From Lentihominibacter hominis (GTDB lineage: Bacteria > Bacillota > Clostridia > Peptostreptococcales > Anaerovoracaceae), in the NCBI RefSeq assembly GCF_014385065.1, contig NZ_JACRTA010000001.1:1041972-1105971 (forward strand): 64,000 nt of DNA, read 5' to 3'. This document shows, in pieces, positions 19,719 through 30,336 of this stretch. The notes beneath the pieces are model-generated. The model ran no database searches and was not told the origin of the DNA. It worked only from the letters and a program-made list of their open reading frames with translations. Each line of letters opens with the position of its first letter. Position 1 is the stretch's first letter. The position numbers and the translations under genes are program-made.

Positions 19719-20245
19719 CCATTGATCTGACTTACGGCACCGCTTTGTTTGAGGCGGCAGCAGAGACCAAGAAGACCGAATTGATTAAAGAAGAAGCATC
19801 AGAGTTGGCAGAGGTTTTCAGTCGTGAGCATGATTTGTATACATTCATAAACTCCCCCGGCATATCAGCCGAGGAAAAGAAACGGGTTTTCGGAAAAATT
19901 TTTGAGGGAAGAATCTGTGATGAACTTCTTAATTTTCTTTATATACTGATTGACAAAGGCAGGACTATGCATTTTGATAAAATGGTTAAAGTTTATAAAA
20001 AACTTGTAGACAGAAAAGAAGGAATTTCATATGGAACAGTATACTCGGTAATCCCTCTTGATCAGAAGCGTATAAAAGAGCTGGAAGAGCAGACCTCCGA
20101 GCTTTTCAAAGTGAATATAAAGTTAACTAATGAAATCGATCCCAAACTGATAGGGGGAATCAAAATCCTCGTGGAGGGTAAGATGATAGACGCTTCTATC
20201 AGAAAAAGATTTGACGATATGGACAGTCAAATTAATTTGAATTAG
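19706..20245 (+). CDS. atpH: ATP synthase F1 subunit delta
   Basis: 179-residue delta subunit (OSCP family) that caps the alpha3beta3 head and binds the b stalk. The N-terminal helical bundle and the C-terminal signature KLTNEIDPKLIGGIKILVEG are visible. It starts inside atpF and ends 12 bases before atpA. Length and order are normal. Confidence 0.94.
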   Translation: MEELTIDLTYGTALFEAAAETKKTELIKEEASELAEVFSREHDLYTFINSPGISAEEKKRVFGKIFEGRICDELLNFLYILIDKGRTMHFDKMVKVYKKLVDRKEGISYGTVYSVIPLDQKRIKELEEQTSELFKVNIKLTNEIDPKLIGGIKILVEGKMIDASIRKRFDDMDSQINLN

Positions 20246-21805
<1,560 letters not shown>

Positions 21806-21816
21806 GAGGTGTGATA

Positions 21817-22683
21817 ATGGCATCAAATAATATGCAGGATATAAAGAGACGTATAAAAAGTGTTACAAGCACCGAGCATATAACCAATGCCATGAAACTG
21901 GTGTCGGCAGGAAAGCTTAGAAAGGCAAAGGCTATATTTGAGAAAACCAATGCCAATTCTCACTATATCACACATACTATAGCAGAGATCTTTCACAGCG
22001 GTCAGGATATTCCTCAGGAATATCTTGCCGGGAACAGAGAAATAAAAACTACATGTTATATAGTTGTTACCAGCGGCAGAGGACTTTGCGGAGGTTTTAA
22101 TACCAATGTTCTCAAAGAAGCTCAGAAGGATATAGATAATGACTGGGAAGAGCCTATAATATATGCTATAGGTACTAAAGGAAAAGAATACTTTGAAAAA
22201 AGAGGTTATAAGATATATGGAGATTATTTAGCTCCGCCTGAAAATATATCGTTCCTTGAGACGCGAAAAATGAGTCTTCCTATTATAGAAATGTATAATA
22301 GAGGAGAAATTGATGAGGTCGTGCTCATATATACCTCTTTTATAAGTTCCATGGAACAGGAAGTGAAGAATATAACTTTATTGCCTTTTGAGGTAGATGA
22401 GGAAACTGATATAATAAGGGATACCAAGCAGGTGGAATATGAGCCTTCGGTAGAAGCTGTATTCAATTATCTGGTTCCCAAGTATGTAGAGACTATGATA
22501 TATGCGGCGGTGGTGGAATCAGCCACATGTGAGCACGCGGCGAGAAGAACTGCCATGGAAAATGCTACGGAAAATGCCAGAGATATGCTGGATCAACTGT
22601 CTCTTTATTACAACAGAGCCAGACAGTCTGCTATAACTGATGAAATTATAGAAATCGTAGCCGGTTCCGAGGCGCAGAAATAG
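21817..22683 (+). CDS. atpG: ATP synthase F1 subunit gamma
   Basis: Central rotor shaft, 288 residues from the ATG at 21817, well placed behind AGGAGGT; a GTG two codons earlier is an alternative. Conserved N-terminal DIKRRIKSVTSTEHITNAMKLVSAGKLRKA and C-terminal ATENARDMLDQLSLYYNRARQSAITDEI form the coiled coil. TSGRGLCGGFNTN is the core signature. It lies between atpA and atpD as usual. Confidence 0.96.
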   Translation: MASNNMQDIKRRIKSVTSTEHITNAMKLVSAGKLRKAKAIFEKTNANSHYITHTIAEIFHSGQDIPQEYLAGNREIKTTCYIVVTSGRGLCGGFNTNVLKEAQKDIDNDWEEPIIYAIGTKGKEYFEKRGYKIYGDYLAPPENISFLETRKMSLPIIEMYNRGEIDEVVLIYTSFISSMEQEVKNITLLPFEVDEETDIIRDTKQVEYEPSVEAVFNYLVPKYVETMIYAAVVESATCEHAARRTAMENATENARDMLDQLSLYYNRARQSAITDEIIEIVAGSEAQK

Positions 22684-24084
<1,401 letters not shown>

Positions 24085-24099
24085 AAATAGGAGATTATT

Positions 24100-24537
24100 A
24101 TGGCAAACAGCGTAAAATTAGAAATAATAACTCCATCCAAAATGTTTTACCGCGGTTATGTAGAAATTGTGATAACTACGACACTGGAAGGTGATGAAGG
24201 GTTTATGTACGGTCATTCATGGGCATGCAAACTTCTGGATATCGGAGAATTGTGGATACAGGAAGCAGGAGCAGCAAAAGACGAATTTAAAGTCGCTGCT
24301 ATTGCCGGAGGTTTCATAGATGTGAGGGACAGTATCATTATCTATACTGATGCCGTAGAATGGTCAGAAGATATAGATATGGACCGGGTGCTCAGCGAGA
24401 AAGCCAAAGCAGAAGACTGGCTCACTCATCATGAGAAAGATGGTGATCCTAACGATGTCATAAAGGCTAAGATCGCTATTTCCAAAGCTATAACCAGAGC
24501 ACATGTAGCCGAGGGAGGATATAGGAGGAAGCATTAA
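24100..24537 (+). CDS. atpC: ATP synthase F1 subunit epsilon
   Basis: 145 residues. The N-terminal beta sandwich (about 1-90) is recognisable but divergent: where most family members have a GHAPL motif, this one has YGHSWACKLLDIGEL. The C-terminal half is a two-helix segment (about 92-140) with alanine-rich turns that fits the regulatory helices. Position at the end of the operon, directly after atpD, fixes the identity. Last ATP synthase gene; a TM1266-like gene follows after 16 bases. Confidence 0.9.
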   Translation: MANSVKLEIITPSKMFYRGYVEIVITTTLEGDEGFMYGHSWACKLLDIGELWIQEAGAAKDEFKVAAIAGGFIDVRDSIIIYTDAVEWSEDIDMDRVLSEKAKAEDWLTHHEKDGDPNDVIKAKIAISKAITRAHVAEGGYRRKH

Positions 24538-24553
24538 GGATAAGGAGGTAAAT

Positions 24554-24805
24554 ATGAGTAGTGAAACGAGAACTGCATTGATAGGAATCATTGTAGAAAA
24601 TGAAAATTCAGTAGAAGAACTGAATAGATTGCTCCATGAATATCGCCGCCATATAATAGGCAGAATGGGAGTGCCTCATCCCAGCAAAGGGATATCGATA
24701 ATAAGTATAGCTCTTGATTCGGATCAGGATACCATAAGCGCTTTGTCCGGAAAGCTTGGCGCATTGGAAGGTGTCAGCAGTAAAACTATATATTCCAAGA
24801 ACTGA
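24554..24805 (+). CDS. TM1266-like small regulator (iron-only hydrogenase system family)
   Basis: 83-residue ACT/ferredoxin-fold protein resembling TM1266, the family often annotated as iron-only hydrogenase system putative regulator. Conserved pieces are TRTALIGIIVE, the YRRHIIGRMGVPHPSKGISIISIALD block and LSGKLGALEGV. It has no DNA-binding domain. It usually sits beside [FeFe]-hydrogenase maturation genes. Here it is the last cistron of the ATP synthase operon, 16 bases after atpC, with a terminator after it. The window also has a group B [FeFe] hydrogenase gene about 17 kb away. Molecular role unknown. Confidence 0.82.
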   Translation: MSSETRTALIGIIVENENSVEELNRLLHEYRRHIIGRMGVPHPSKGISIISIALDSDQDTISALSGKLGALEGVSSKTIYSKN

Positions 24806-24834
24806 TTGGTGCTGAAAAAACAGATTATATTGCC

Positions 24835-24882
24835 AGAGGCTTTCGCGTTGGGAAAAATCCTTTGAGGCGGAGCCTCTTTTTT
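24835..24882 (+). terminator. Rho-independent terminator of the ATP synthase operon (repeat copy B)
   Basis: AGAGGCT (24835-24841) pairs with AGCCTCT (24871-24877), followed by TTTTTT. An inner CGC/GCG pair and a GGGAAAAATCC loop are present. The layout and much of the sequence match the terminator at 10021-10065. Confidence 0.85.
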
Positions 24883-24948
24883 CATATAGTCGGACATTTA
24901 CAGCAGCGGCAGCTTGTTTATTCTTTTAACCGGGCAATGATATCATAC

Positions 24949-25003
24949 AAAAACAGTTCATATCAAAGATTTATTGGAGATAGTCTTTGTTTTGACTGTT
25001 TTT
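24949..25003. terminator. probable terminator of the second MATE gene
   Basis: AAAAACAGT (24949-24957) pairs with ACTGTTTTT (24995-25003). An inner CAAAGA/TCTTTG stem lies inside. On the minus strand it ends in a T run just past the MATE stop codon. It overlaps the last codons of that gene. Confidence 0.5.
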
Positions 25004-26321
25004 TTATATTAGTCATCATAATAAGGCAGAGAGATATTTGTACTATGGTGGAAGCTGGAGTAGCCAGACCTATGTGAAAAAGTGTTGCCTCGGGGATATG
25101 GCTTATTAGTACTACAAGTGGGATTCTTACACAGAAAGCTCCTGCAAGCCCCTGTATCATGACGAATAAAGTTTTTCCGTATCCGTTATAGTAGCCTATA
25201 AAACAGAATAAGAATGGTGTGAGCATGCAGTCTATGGCGTAAGCTTTCAGATAATCATGAGCTTCTGGTATGACGGCGGCATCATTCGAAAATACAGAGG
25301 ACAGTACATCTCCGTGAAAAAATGAAAAGTATGCCATGATAATTCCAATGGAAACAGATGTGATAATTCCGTAAAGAAGACCTTTTGATGCTCTCTGTGG
25401 TTTTTCGGCGCCTGCATTCTGGGCAACGAAAGCTGCCATAGATTGCATATAAGCAGACGGAACAAGCATTATAAATGTGCAGAGTTTTTCAGCCACCCCC
25501 ACTCCGGCGGATGCAGTGACGCTGATAGTGTTGACCACCATCTGAATAACAAGAAATGAAGTGCCCACAAGAAGTTCCTGAAGGGCTACGGGAGAGCCGA
25601 GCTTAAATTCGGTCCATATTATATTTTTATTAAAGCGGATAAATTTTCTTGAAAAAGTAAAAGGAAGCGTGCGTTTTCGAATTATAAGAAGAGATATGAC
25701 CACACTTACAGCCTGTGATGCTACCGTGGCAAGAGCTGCTCCCGCTACGCCCATATGAAAAACAGCGACTAAAAGAAGATCGCCGCCTATGTTCAAAACG
25801 CAGGCAATGGCCACTGTAAGAAGAGGTGTTTTGGAGTCGCCGATACCTCTGAATATACTTCCTAAAACATTATAAGCTACGATAAATATGCAGCCGCCTC
25901 CGCATATTTTTATGTAGAGATCAGTTTGGGCGAATGCTTCTTCAGGAGCCTGCATAAGGCGGGCGATAGCACCTGACCATATGATAATGCACACAGTAAG
26001 AATAAAGGAGACCACGAGGAATAGGCAAAGTCCGCTTCCGATAGCCTGACCTGCTTTGTAAGGGCTTTTTTCACCTATCCGCTGACCTACGAGAACTGTT
26101 ATTCCCATGGCAAGTCCTGTTATGGTCATTGTAAGCGTCTGCATTACCATACTGCCTGTAGCGACGCCAGATACGTCGGCTGTAGAAGCAAATTGGCCTA
26201 CGATGAGAAGATCCACACCTCCGTATAAGGCTTGGAGAAACAAGGCAAATAATACAGGCATGGCGAAGCGGGTTAGAGAACTGAGTATTTTTCCTTCTGT
26301 TAAGTTATTTGTTTTTTTCAT
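24963..26321 (-). CDS. MATE-family efflux transporter (second copy)
   Basis: 452 residues, 12 membrane segments, MATE fold (NorM/DinF type). The N-terminal motif ALFLQALYGGVDLLIVGQFAS is typical, with the second-half repeat around residue 240. It is not closely similar to the MATE at 16.2-17.6 kb, so the two are distinct paralogues. It has its own extended -10 promoter and a short leader. In that leader ACCTC can pair with the GAGGT ribosome binding site, which may hold translation low. Substrate unknown; drug or metabolite export is the family norm. Confidence 0.9.
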   Translation of the reverse strand: MKKTNNLTEGKILSSLTRFAMPVLFALFLQALYGGVDLLIVGQFASTADVSGVATGSMVMQTLTMTITGLAMGITVLVGQRIGEKSPYKAGQAIGSGLCLFLVVSFILTVCIIIWSGAIARLMQAPEEAFAQTDLYIKICGGGCIFIVAYNVLGSIFRGIGDSKTPLLTVAIACVLNIGGDLLLVAVFHMGVAGAALATVASQAVSVVISLLIIRKRTLPFTFSRKFIRFNKNIIWTEFKLGSPVALQELLVGTSFLVIQMVVNTISVTASAGVGVAEKLCTFIMLVPSAYMQSMAAFVAQNAGAEKPQRASKGLLYGIITSVSIGIIMAYFSFFHGDVLSSVFSNDAAVIPEAHDYLKAYAIDCMLTPFLFCFIGYYNGYGKTLFVMIQGLAGAFCVRIPLVVLISHIPEATLFHIGLATPASTIVQISLCLIMMTNIKKQSKQRLSPINL

Positions 26322-26352
26322 GATAACCTCTTTGAAAATATTTGAGGTAATT

Positions 26353-26382
26353 ATTATAACAGAAGGTTTTAAAGTAATGCAA
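26353..26382 (-). promoter_or_regulatory. promoter of the second MATE gene
   Basis: On the minus strand, TTGCAT (26377-26382) and an extended -10, TGT-TATAAT (hexamer 26353-26358), spacing 18. Confidence 0.65.
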
Positions 26383-26429
26383 TGATATGAAGCACATTGT
26401 AAAAATCGTTAGATTAAAATTTGAGATTA

Positions 26430-27632
26430 TCAGTGACAGAACAGTATTCCCAGTTGATATACGATAAAGGATGCGCCCCATGCAATAGATGTCTGGGTAG
26501 TTATCATGGCTATGCTTTGCCGCCAGTTACCTGTTTGATTTTTCACAGCGGTAAGAGTAGCGATACAAGGAATATATAAAAGGCAGAATATCATAAATGA
26601 AAATGCGCTGAGTGGTGAAAAGATGTCAGAGAGCAGCGTGTAAAGAGAGCCGTCTGATGCAGTATTTGATAGCACGGCAAATGTGCTGACTGTGGCTTCT
26701 TTTGCAGAAAGCCCGGCAATAACAGCAGATGCTGCCCTCCAGTCGCCGAACCCTAAAGGAATGAATATGGGAGAAGCGTATTTGCCTAAAAGAGCAAGAA
26801 TACTGTCTTCACTGTTTGATACTATCTGCAGGTTACAATTAAAAGACTGGAGAAACCATATTATAACAGATGCCATAAATATAACAGTGAAAGCTTTTTT
26901 TATAAAGCCTTTTACATTGTCCCATACTGCTGCAAAAATGATTTTCACATCAGGGATTTTGTAAGAAACATGGGCTTGCGGATTATGACGTGTTCGCTGC
27001 AATCCTTTTGATATACGAGTATGTTTAAGAAAGAGGGCATAGAGGATTGCTGTCGCTATGCCTGCTGTGTATATCCCGGCCATAGCCCAGACTCGGTGAT
27101 CTTCAAAGAAGACTGCCGTGAACATAGCATAGACAGGTAATTTGGCGCTGCAAGACATAAAGGGGATGAGCAAAATAGTTGTTTTGCGGTCTTTGCCGAC
27201 AAGCATTGTCCCGGCGGCAAGAACAGCAGGAACTGAGCATCCGAATCCCATGATGAGAGGAACGATACATCTTCCGGATAGCCCTATTTTGCTCATTGGA
27301 GTATCCATCATGACTGCTACTTTAGGAAGATAACCGGTTTCTTCCAGAACGGTCAAAAGAAAGAATAATACTGCTATAATAGGTATGAATGAAAGTACAC
27401 TTCCTACTCCCGCACATATCCCGTCTATTATCAGTGCATGAAACAGTGGATTGACTCCTGCGCTGAGAAGTTTATAACTTAAAATGCTTATTCCATTATT
27501 TATAACTTCTGATAAAAGATCGCTTAAGAATTTACCGGCAACATTGAATGTAAGGTGAAATGTTGTGAGCATAACCAGAAGAAATATAGGAATTCCTGTA
27601 AATCTTCCTGTAAGTATTTTGTCTGCAGCCAT
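26430..27632 (-). CDS. FeoB-like membrane protein lacking the GTPase domain
   Basis: 400 residues that begin where the membrane part of FeoB normally begins (ADKILTGRFTGIPIFLLVML) and continue through both Gate domains. Visible features are GYLPKVAVMMDTPMSKIGLSGRCIVPLIMGFGC-type core sequence, the GKDRKTTILLIPFMSCSAKLPVY block, and the second Gate with GFGDWRAASAVIAGLSAKEATVS (quoted in part). The about 270-residue N-terminal G domain is absent. Upstream DNA carries AAGGAGAGC as ribosome binding site and then a divergent gene, so this is not a recent in-frame truncation. It could be an Fe2+ or other metal permease working with a separate GTPase, or a nucleoside-recognition-domain transporter. 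No FeoA is adjacent. Confidence 0.82.
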   Translation of the reverse strand: MAADKILTGRFTGIPIFLLVMLTTFHLTFNVAGKFLSDLLSEVINNGISILSYKLLSAGVNPLFHALIIDGICAGVGSVLSFIPIIAVLFFLLTVLEETGYLPKVAVMMDTPMSKIGLSGRCIVPLIMGFGCSVPAVLAAGTMLVGKDRKTTILLIPFMSCSAKLPVYAMFTAVFFEDHRVWAMAGIYTAGIATAILYALFLKHTRISKGLQRTRHNPQAHVSYKIPDVKIIFAAVWDNVKGFIKKAFTVIFMASVIIWFLQSFNCNLQIVSNSEDSILALLGKYASPIFIPLGFGDWRAASAVIAGLSAKEATVSTFAVLSNTASDGSLYTLLSDIFSPLSAFSFMIFCLLYIPCIATLTAVKNQTGNWRQSIAMITTQTSIAWGASFIVYQLGILFCH

Positions 27633-27652
27633 AAGCTCTCCTTAAATTATAC

Positions 27653-27681
27653 TTAAATACTCTTATTTGATGTGATATAAT
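27653..27681 (+). promoter_or_regulatory. promoter of the radical SAM gene
   Basis: Extended -10 TGA-TATAAT (hexamer 27676-27681) with a weak -35 CTTAAA at 27653-27658. On the opposite strand TATAAT at 27646-27651 may serve the divergent FeoB-like gene. Confidence 0.55.
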
Positions 27682-27745
27682 AGTAAAACAAAATGTATAA
27701 TAATTGATATGAATATACATAAAATTTAATTACAGGAGAATTGAT

Positions 27746-28888
27746 ATGGAGAGAACTTTTAGAATAGGTCCCATAAGACCGCCAAGTGAAGCTGAAAGCC
27801 TGCTGCTGCAAGTTACTAATGGCTGTACTTGGAATAAATGTAAGTTTTGCCAGCTTTACAGGCATACTAAATTCAAGGCGTATAGCGCTGACAGTATCAA
27901 GGCTGATATAGATAATATGGTGTATCAAGCACAGAAAGTTGAAAAATACAGAAACAGCAACGGTACATGGGATATAGACGGACTCAATAGAGCGCTTATG
28001 GAAGGTACTGATGAGGAACGGCAATGTCTTTATATGATGGCAAACTGGATAATAGACGGAGCTGAAAATGTATTTCTGCAGGATGGGAATACTACGGCTC
28101 TAAGCAGCGGAAGACTTACTGATGTACTGATATATCTCAGACAGGCATTTCCTACTATAAAAAGAATAACCTCATATGGAAGGGCAGAAAATCTTGCTAA
28201 AGTAAGTCCTGAGGAGTTTGCCGAGCTTAAGGCTGCCGGCCTTGACAGGATACATTCAGGATTTGAATCGGGATCGGATGCTGTTTTGAAAAAGATAAAT
28301 AAAGGCGTGACACAGCAGGAAGAAATCACCGCAGGCAAGAATGTAAAAGCAGGCGGGATTGAGCTTTCTATATATTTTATGCCTGGAATAGGGGGATATG
28401 AACTTTCAGAAGATAACGCGCTGGGAACAGCTCACGTAGTCAATGAGGTCGACCCTGATTTTCTGAGGATAAGGACAGCTGCTGTAAAACCCGGGACAGA
28501 GCTTTATGATGATTTTATGTCAGGCAGCTTTACGCTGTGCAGTGACGATGAGAAGCTTTTGGAACTCAGAACTGTGATAGATAAGGCTAAAGGAGTGGAT
28601 ACAAGGCTTGTAAGTGATCATATTATAAATCTTCTTCAGGATGTAGAAGGCAGTCTCAAAAATGAGAAAGACAAGATGCTGGATATTATTGATCAGTATC
28701 TTGCTATGCCGGATAAAGACAGGAGAATGTATCAGGCTGCCAGAAGAATGGTACGGGTCAGTAAACCTGCCGATATGTTAAGGCTTTCTGCTGAAGAGCT
28801 GCATCGGCTGGAAATTATGGCAGAGTCTGTAATTGATCCCTATGAATGGGAAGTCAAGATGAATAGTCTGATTTCAAGATATATTTAA
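27746..28888 (+). CDS. radical SAM protein
   Basis: 380 residues. The [4Fe-4S] cluster motif is CTWNKCKFC, a C-x4-C-x2-C spacing instead of the classical C-x3-C-x2-C, at about residues 27-35. Family features are the FLQDGNTTAL strand, GLDRIHSGFESGSDAVL and MPGIGGYELS in the SAM barrel. The C-terminal about 100 residues are helical. Proteins of this subgroup are widespread in anaerobes but have no assigned substrate that I can name. The gene stands alone with its own promoter and a strong terminator. Confidence 0.86.
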   Translation: MERTFRIGPIRPPSEAESLLLQVTNGCTWNKCKFCQLYRHTKFKAYSADSIKADIDNMVYQAQKVEKYRNSNGTWDIDGLNRALMEGTDEERQCLYMMANWIIDGAENVFLQDGNTTALSSGRLTDVLIYLRQAFPTIKRITSYGRAENLAKVSPEEFAELKAAGLDRIHSGFESGSDAVLKKINKGVTQQEEITAGKNVKAGGIELSIYFMPGIGGYELSEDNALGTAHVVNEVDPDFLRIRTAAVKPGTELYDDFMSGSFTLCSDDEKLLELRTVIDKAKGVDTRLVSDHIINLLQDVEGSLKNEKDKMLDIIDQYLAMPDKDRRMYQAARRMVRVSKPADMLRLSAEELHRLEIMAESVIDPYEWEVKMNSLISRYI

Positions 28889-28897
28889 CAAGTTTTC

Positions 28898-28930
28898 AAA
28901 GAAATAGCGCTGGTGTGCTATTTCTTTTTG
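28898..28930 (+). terminator. terminator after the radical SAM gene
   Basis: AAAGAAATAGC (28898-28908) pairs perfectly with GCTATTTCTTT (28917-28927), loop GCTGGTGT, followed by a short T run. Confidence 0.85.
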
Positions 28931-29083
28931 TGGAAAAAGGGATGAAACTTAATTCAATAAAACACTGGGTATTGTGCTATTGTTGCCAGTAAGATAATCT
29001 TAAATATCTTCGAGGATATGAAAAAATTATAGTGCCATAATCAGGAGTTTGATATTAACAGTTATGAAATTATGACTGAGGGA

Positions 29084-29893
29084 TTATTTTCGGCTGGAAA
29101 GCAGATATGCCATAAGTGTAAATACGATAAGCCCTGTTATAGCTATAAGGCCTTGAATATCGAAAGTGAATCCGGGACGAAGGACAAAAATTGATCCTAC
29201 CATAAGGCCCAGTATACCAAAATAGAGAGCCTGAGGATGAAACTTGAGCATTTGCTTTATGACTTTTACACCTGTGATGCCGCCGGCAATGAGTCCCAGA
29301 CCTATAACCGCTATAAGCGCTATATTGAATGTAGCTATGGCTTCCATTACAGCAGCGTATGTTCCGAATAAAAGAAGTACCAGTGATCCGCTGACGCCGG
29401 GAAGTATCATGGCGATCATTCCAACGGCTGCAGTAAAAAACAGCCATCCGCATAACCAGAAACTGAGGCCGCCGAATTCTTCTATGGACTTATTAGCTGC
29501 AGCTTCTGAATTGACAAAAAACAGAAAAATCATAAAAGCTAAGGCGAGAATAAAGAATATCCAGTTCTTTTTATGAAAAGTTTCTCCTTTCGCTCTTTTA
29601 TATAATGCAGGAATACTTCCGAGAACAAGACCTATAAAACAAAATTTTAAAATAACGGGATAATTTTCCATAGCCTTTACGATAACGTTGCTGAGTCCAT
29701 ATATTCCTACAATGGCTCCCACAGCGAGCGGAATGAGAAATTTGAGATGATTTTTTATGTTTTTCAGACTGAGTGAATACATTATTTTATCATATATATT
29801 CAGTATTACAGCCATGGTTCCGCCGCTGACGCCGGGAATAGCATTAGCGATACCGATGAGCAGTCCGAAAATCAGGTTTTTAAAATATTCCAT
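29084..29893 (-). CDS. popT: DUF368 membrane protein (PopT-type undecaprenyl-phosphate transporter)
   Basis: 269 residues, about eight membrane segments. The DUF368 signatures are LIGIANAIPGVSGGTMAV at the N-terminus and its internal echo MIALMILPGVSGSLVLLLFG-type sequence in the second half, giving an inverted-repeat look. DUF368 proteins (PopT) have been described as translocases that recycle undecaprenyl phosphate across the membrane, so this would support wall polymer synthesis along with the WecA/TagO-type enzyme upstream. The gene stands alone on the minus strand. Confidence 0.85.
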   Translation of the reverse strand: MEYFKNLIFGLLIGIANAIPGVSGGTMAVILNIYDKIMYSLSLKNIKNHLKFLIPLAVGAIVGIYGLSNVIVKAMENYPVILKFCFIGLVLGSIPALYKRAKGETFHKKNWIFFILALAFMIFLFFVNSEAAANKSIEEFGGLSFWLCGWLFFTAAVGMIAMILPGVSGSLVLLLFGTYAAVMEAIATFNIALIAVIGLGLIAGGITGVKVIKQMLKFHPQALYFGILGLMVGSIFVLRPGFTFDIQGLIAITGLIVFTLMAYLLSSRK

Positions 29894-30336
29894 ATTATGA
29901 GCTGAGATCCTTTCTGTATGATTTTCTGAATAACATATAATATATCACAGTTTGATGATTGTTTTAAGATGGTTTATCAATTGGGGATAAAAAATTATAA
30001 TAAGATTTATTTGGCGGAAAGATATATGACTATAGCAAAGTTTGTCTCAAAAATGATAAATGGTCTCAAAAATGTAACACAAATTTAAGAAAATTATGCT
30101 TTTCCGCAATGAAAGTTAAAGATGGCTCTAAAAATATTATTTTCTTTTATAAGCCTTGTACACCGCTAAAAACAAGGATTTATCAGAAAATTTGTTTTTT
30201 CGAAGGACAAAATAATTATAGATTTGAAGTATTTGGCATGGATATTGAATATATAATATGCAGAAGTTACATCGATTGTCGTTAATTTCAGGCGACGAAA
30301 GAAAAAACACCTTAATTGTTAAAGAGGAGGAAAATT
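29894..30336 (+). promoter_or_regulatory. long regulatory region before putrescine aminotransferase, with repeats and a sigma-54-like promoter
   Basis: There is no gene in this 443-base gap. GTCTCAAAAATG occurs twice (30044-30055 and 30063-30074, 19 apart), with a degenerate third copy GCTCTAAAAATA (30124-30135). About 160 bases downstream, TTTGGCATGGATATTGAA (30232-30249) has GG at 30235-30236 and GA at 30247-30248 with 10 bases between. This is the sigma-54 GG-N10-GC layout with one mismatch. A TATAAT at 30252-30257 lacks a spaced -35. Repeats far upstream of such a promoter suit an enhancer-binding activator. The ribosome binding site is AGAGGAGG. Confidence 0.5.

Noticed and set aside
24862..25077. 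71-codon plus-strand open frame after the ATP synthase operon
   Set aside because: It starts inside a terminator and overlaps the end of the MATE gene on the other strand.
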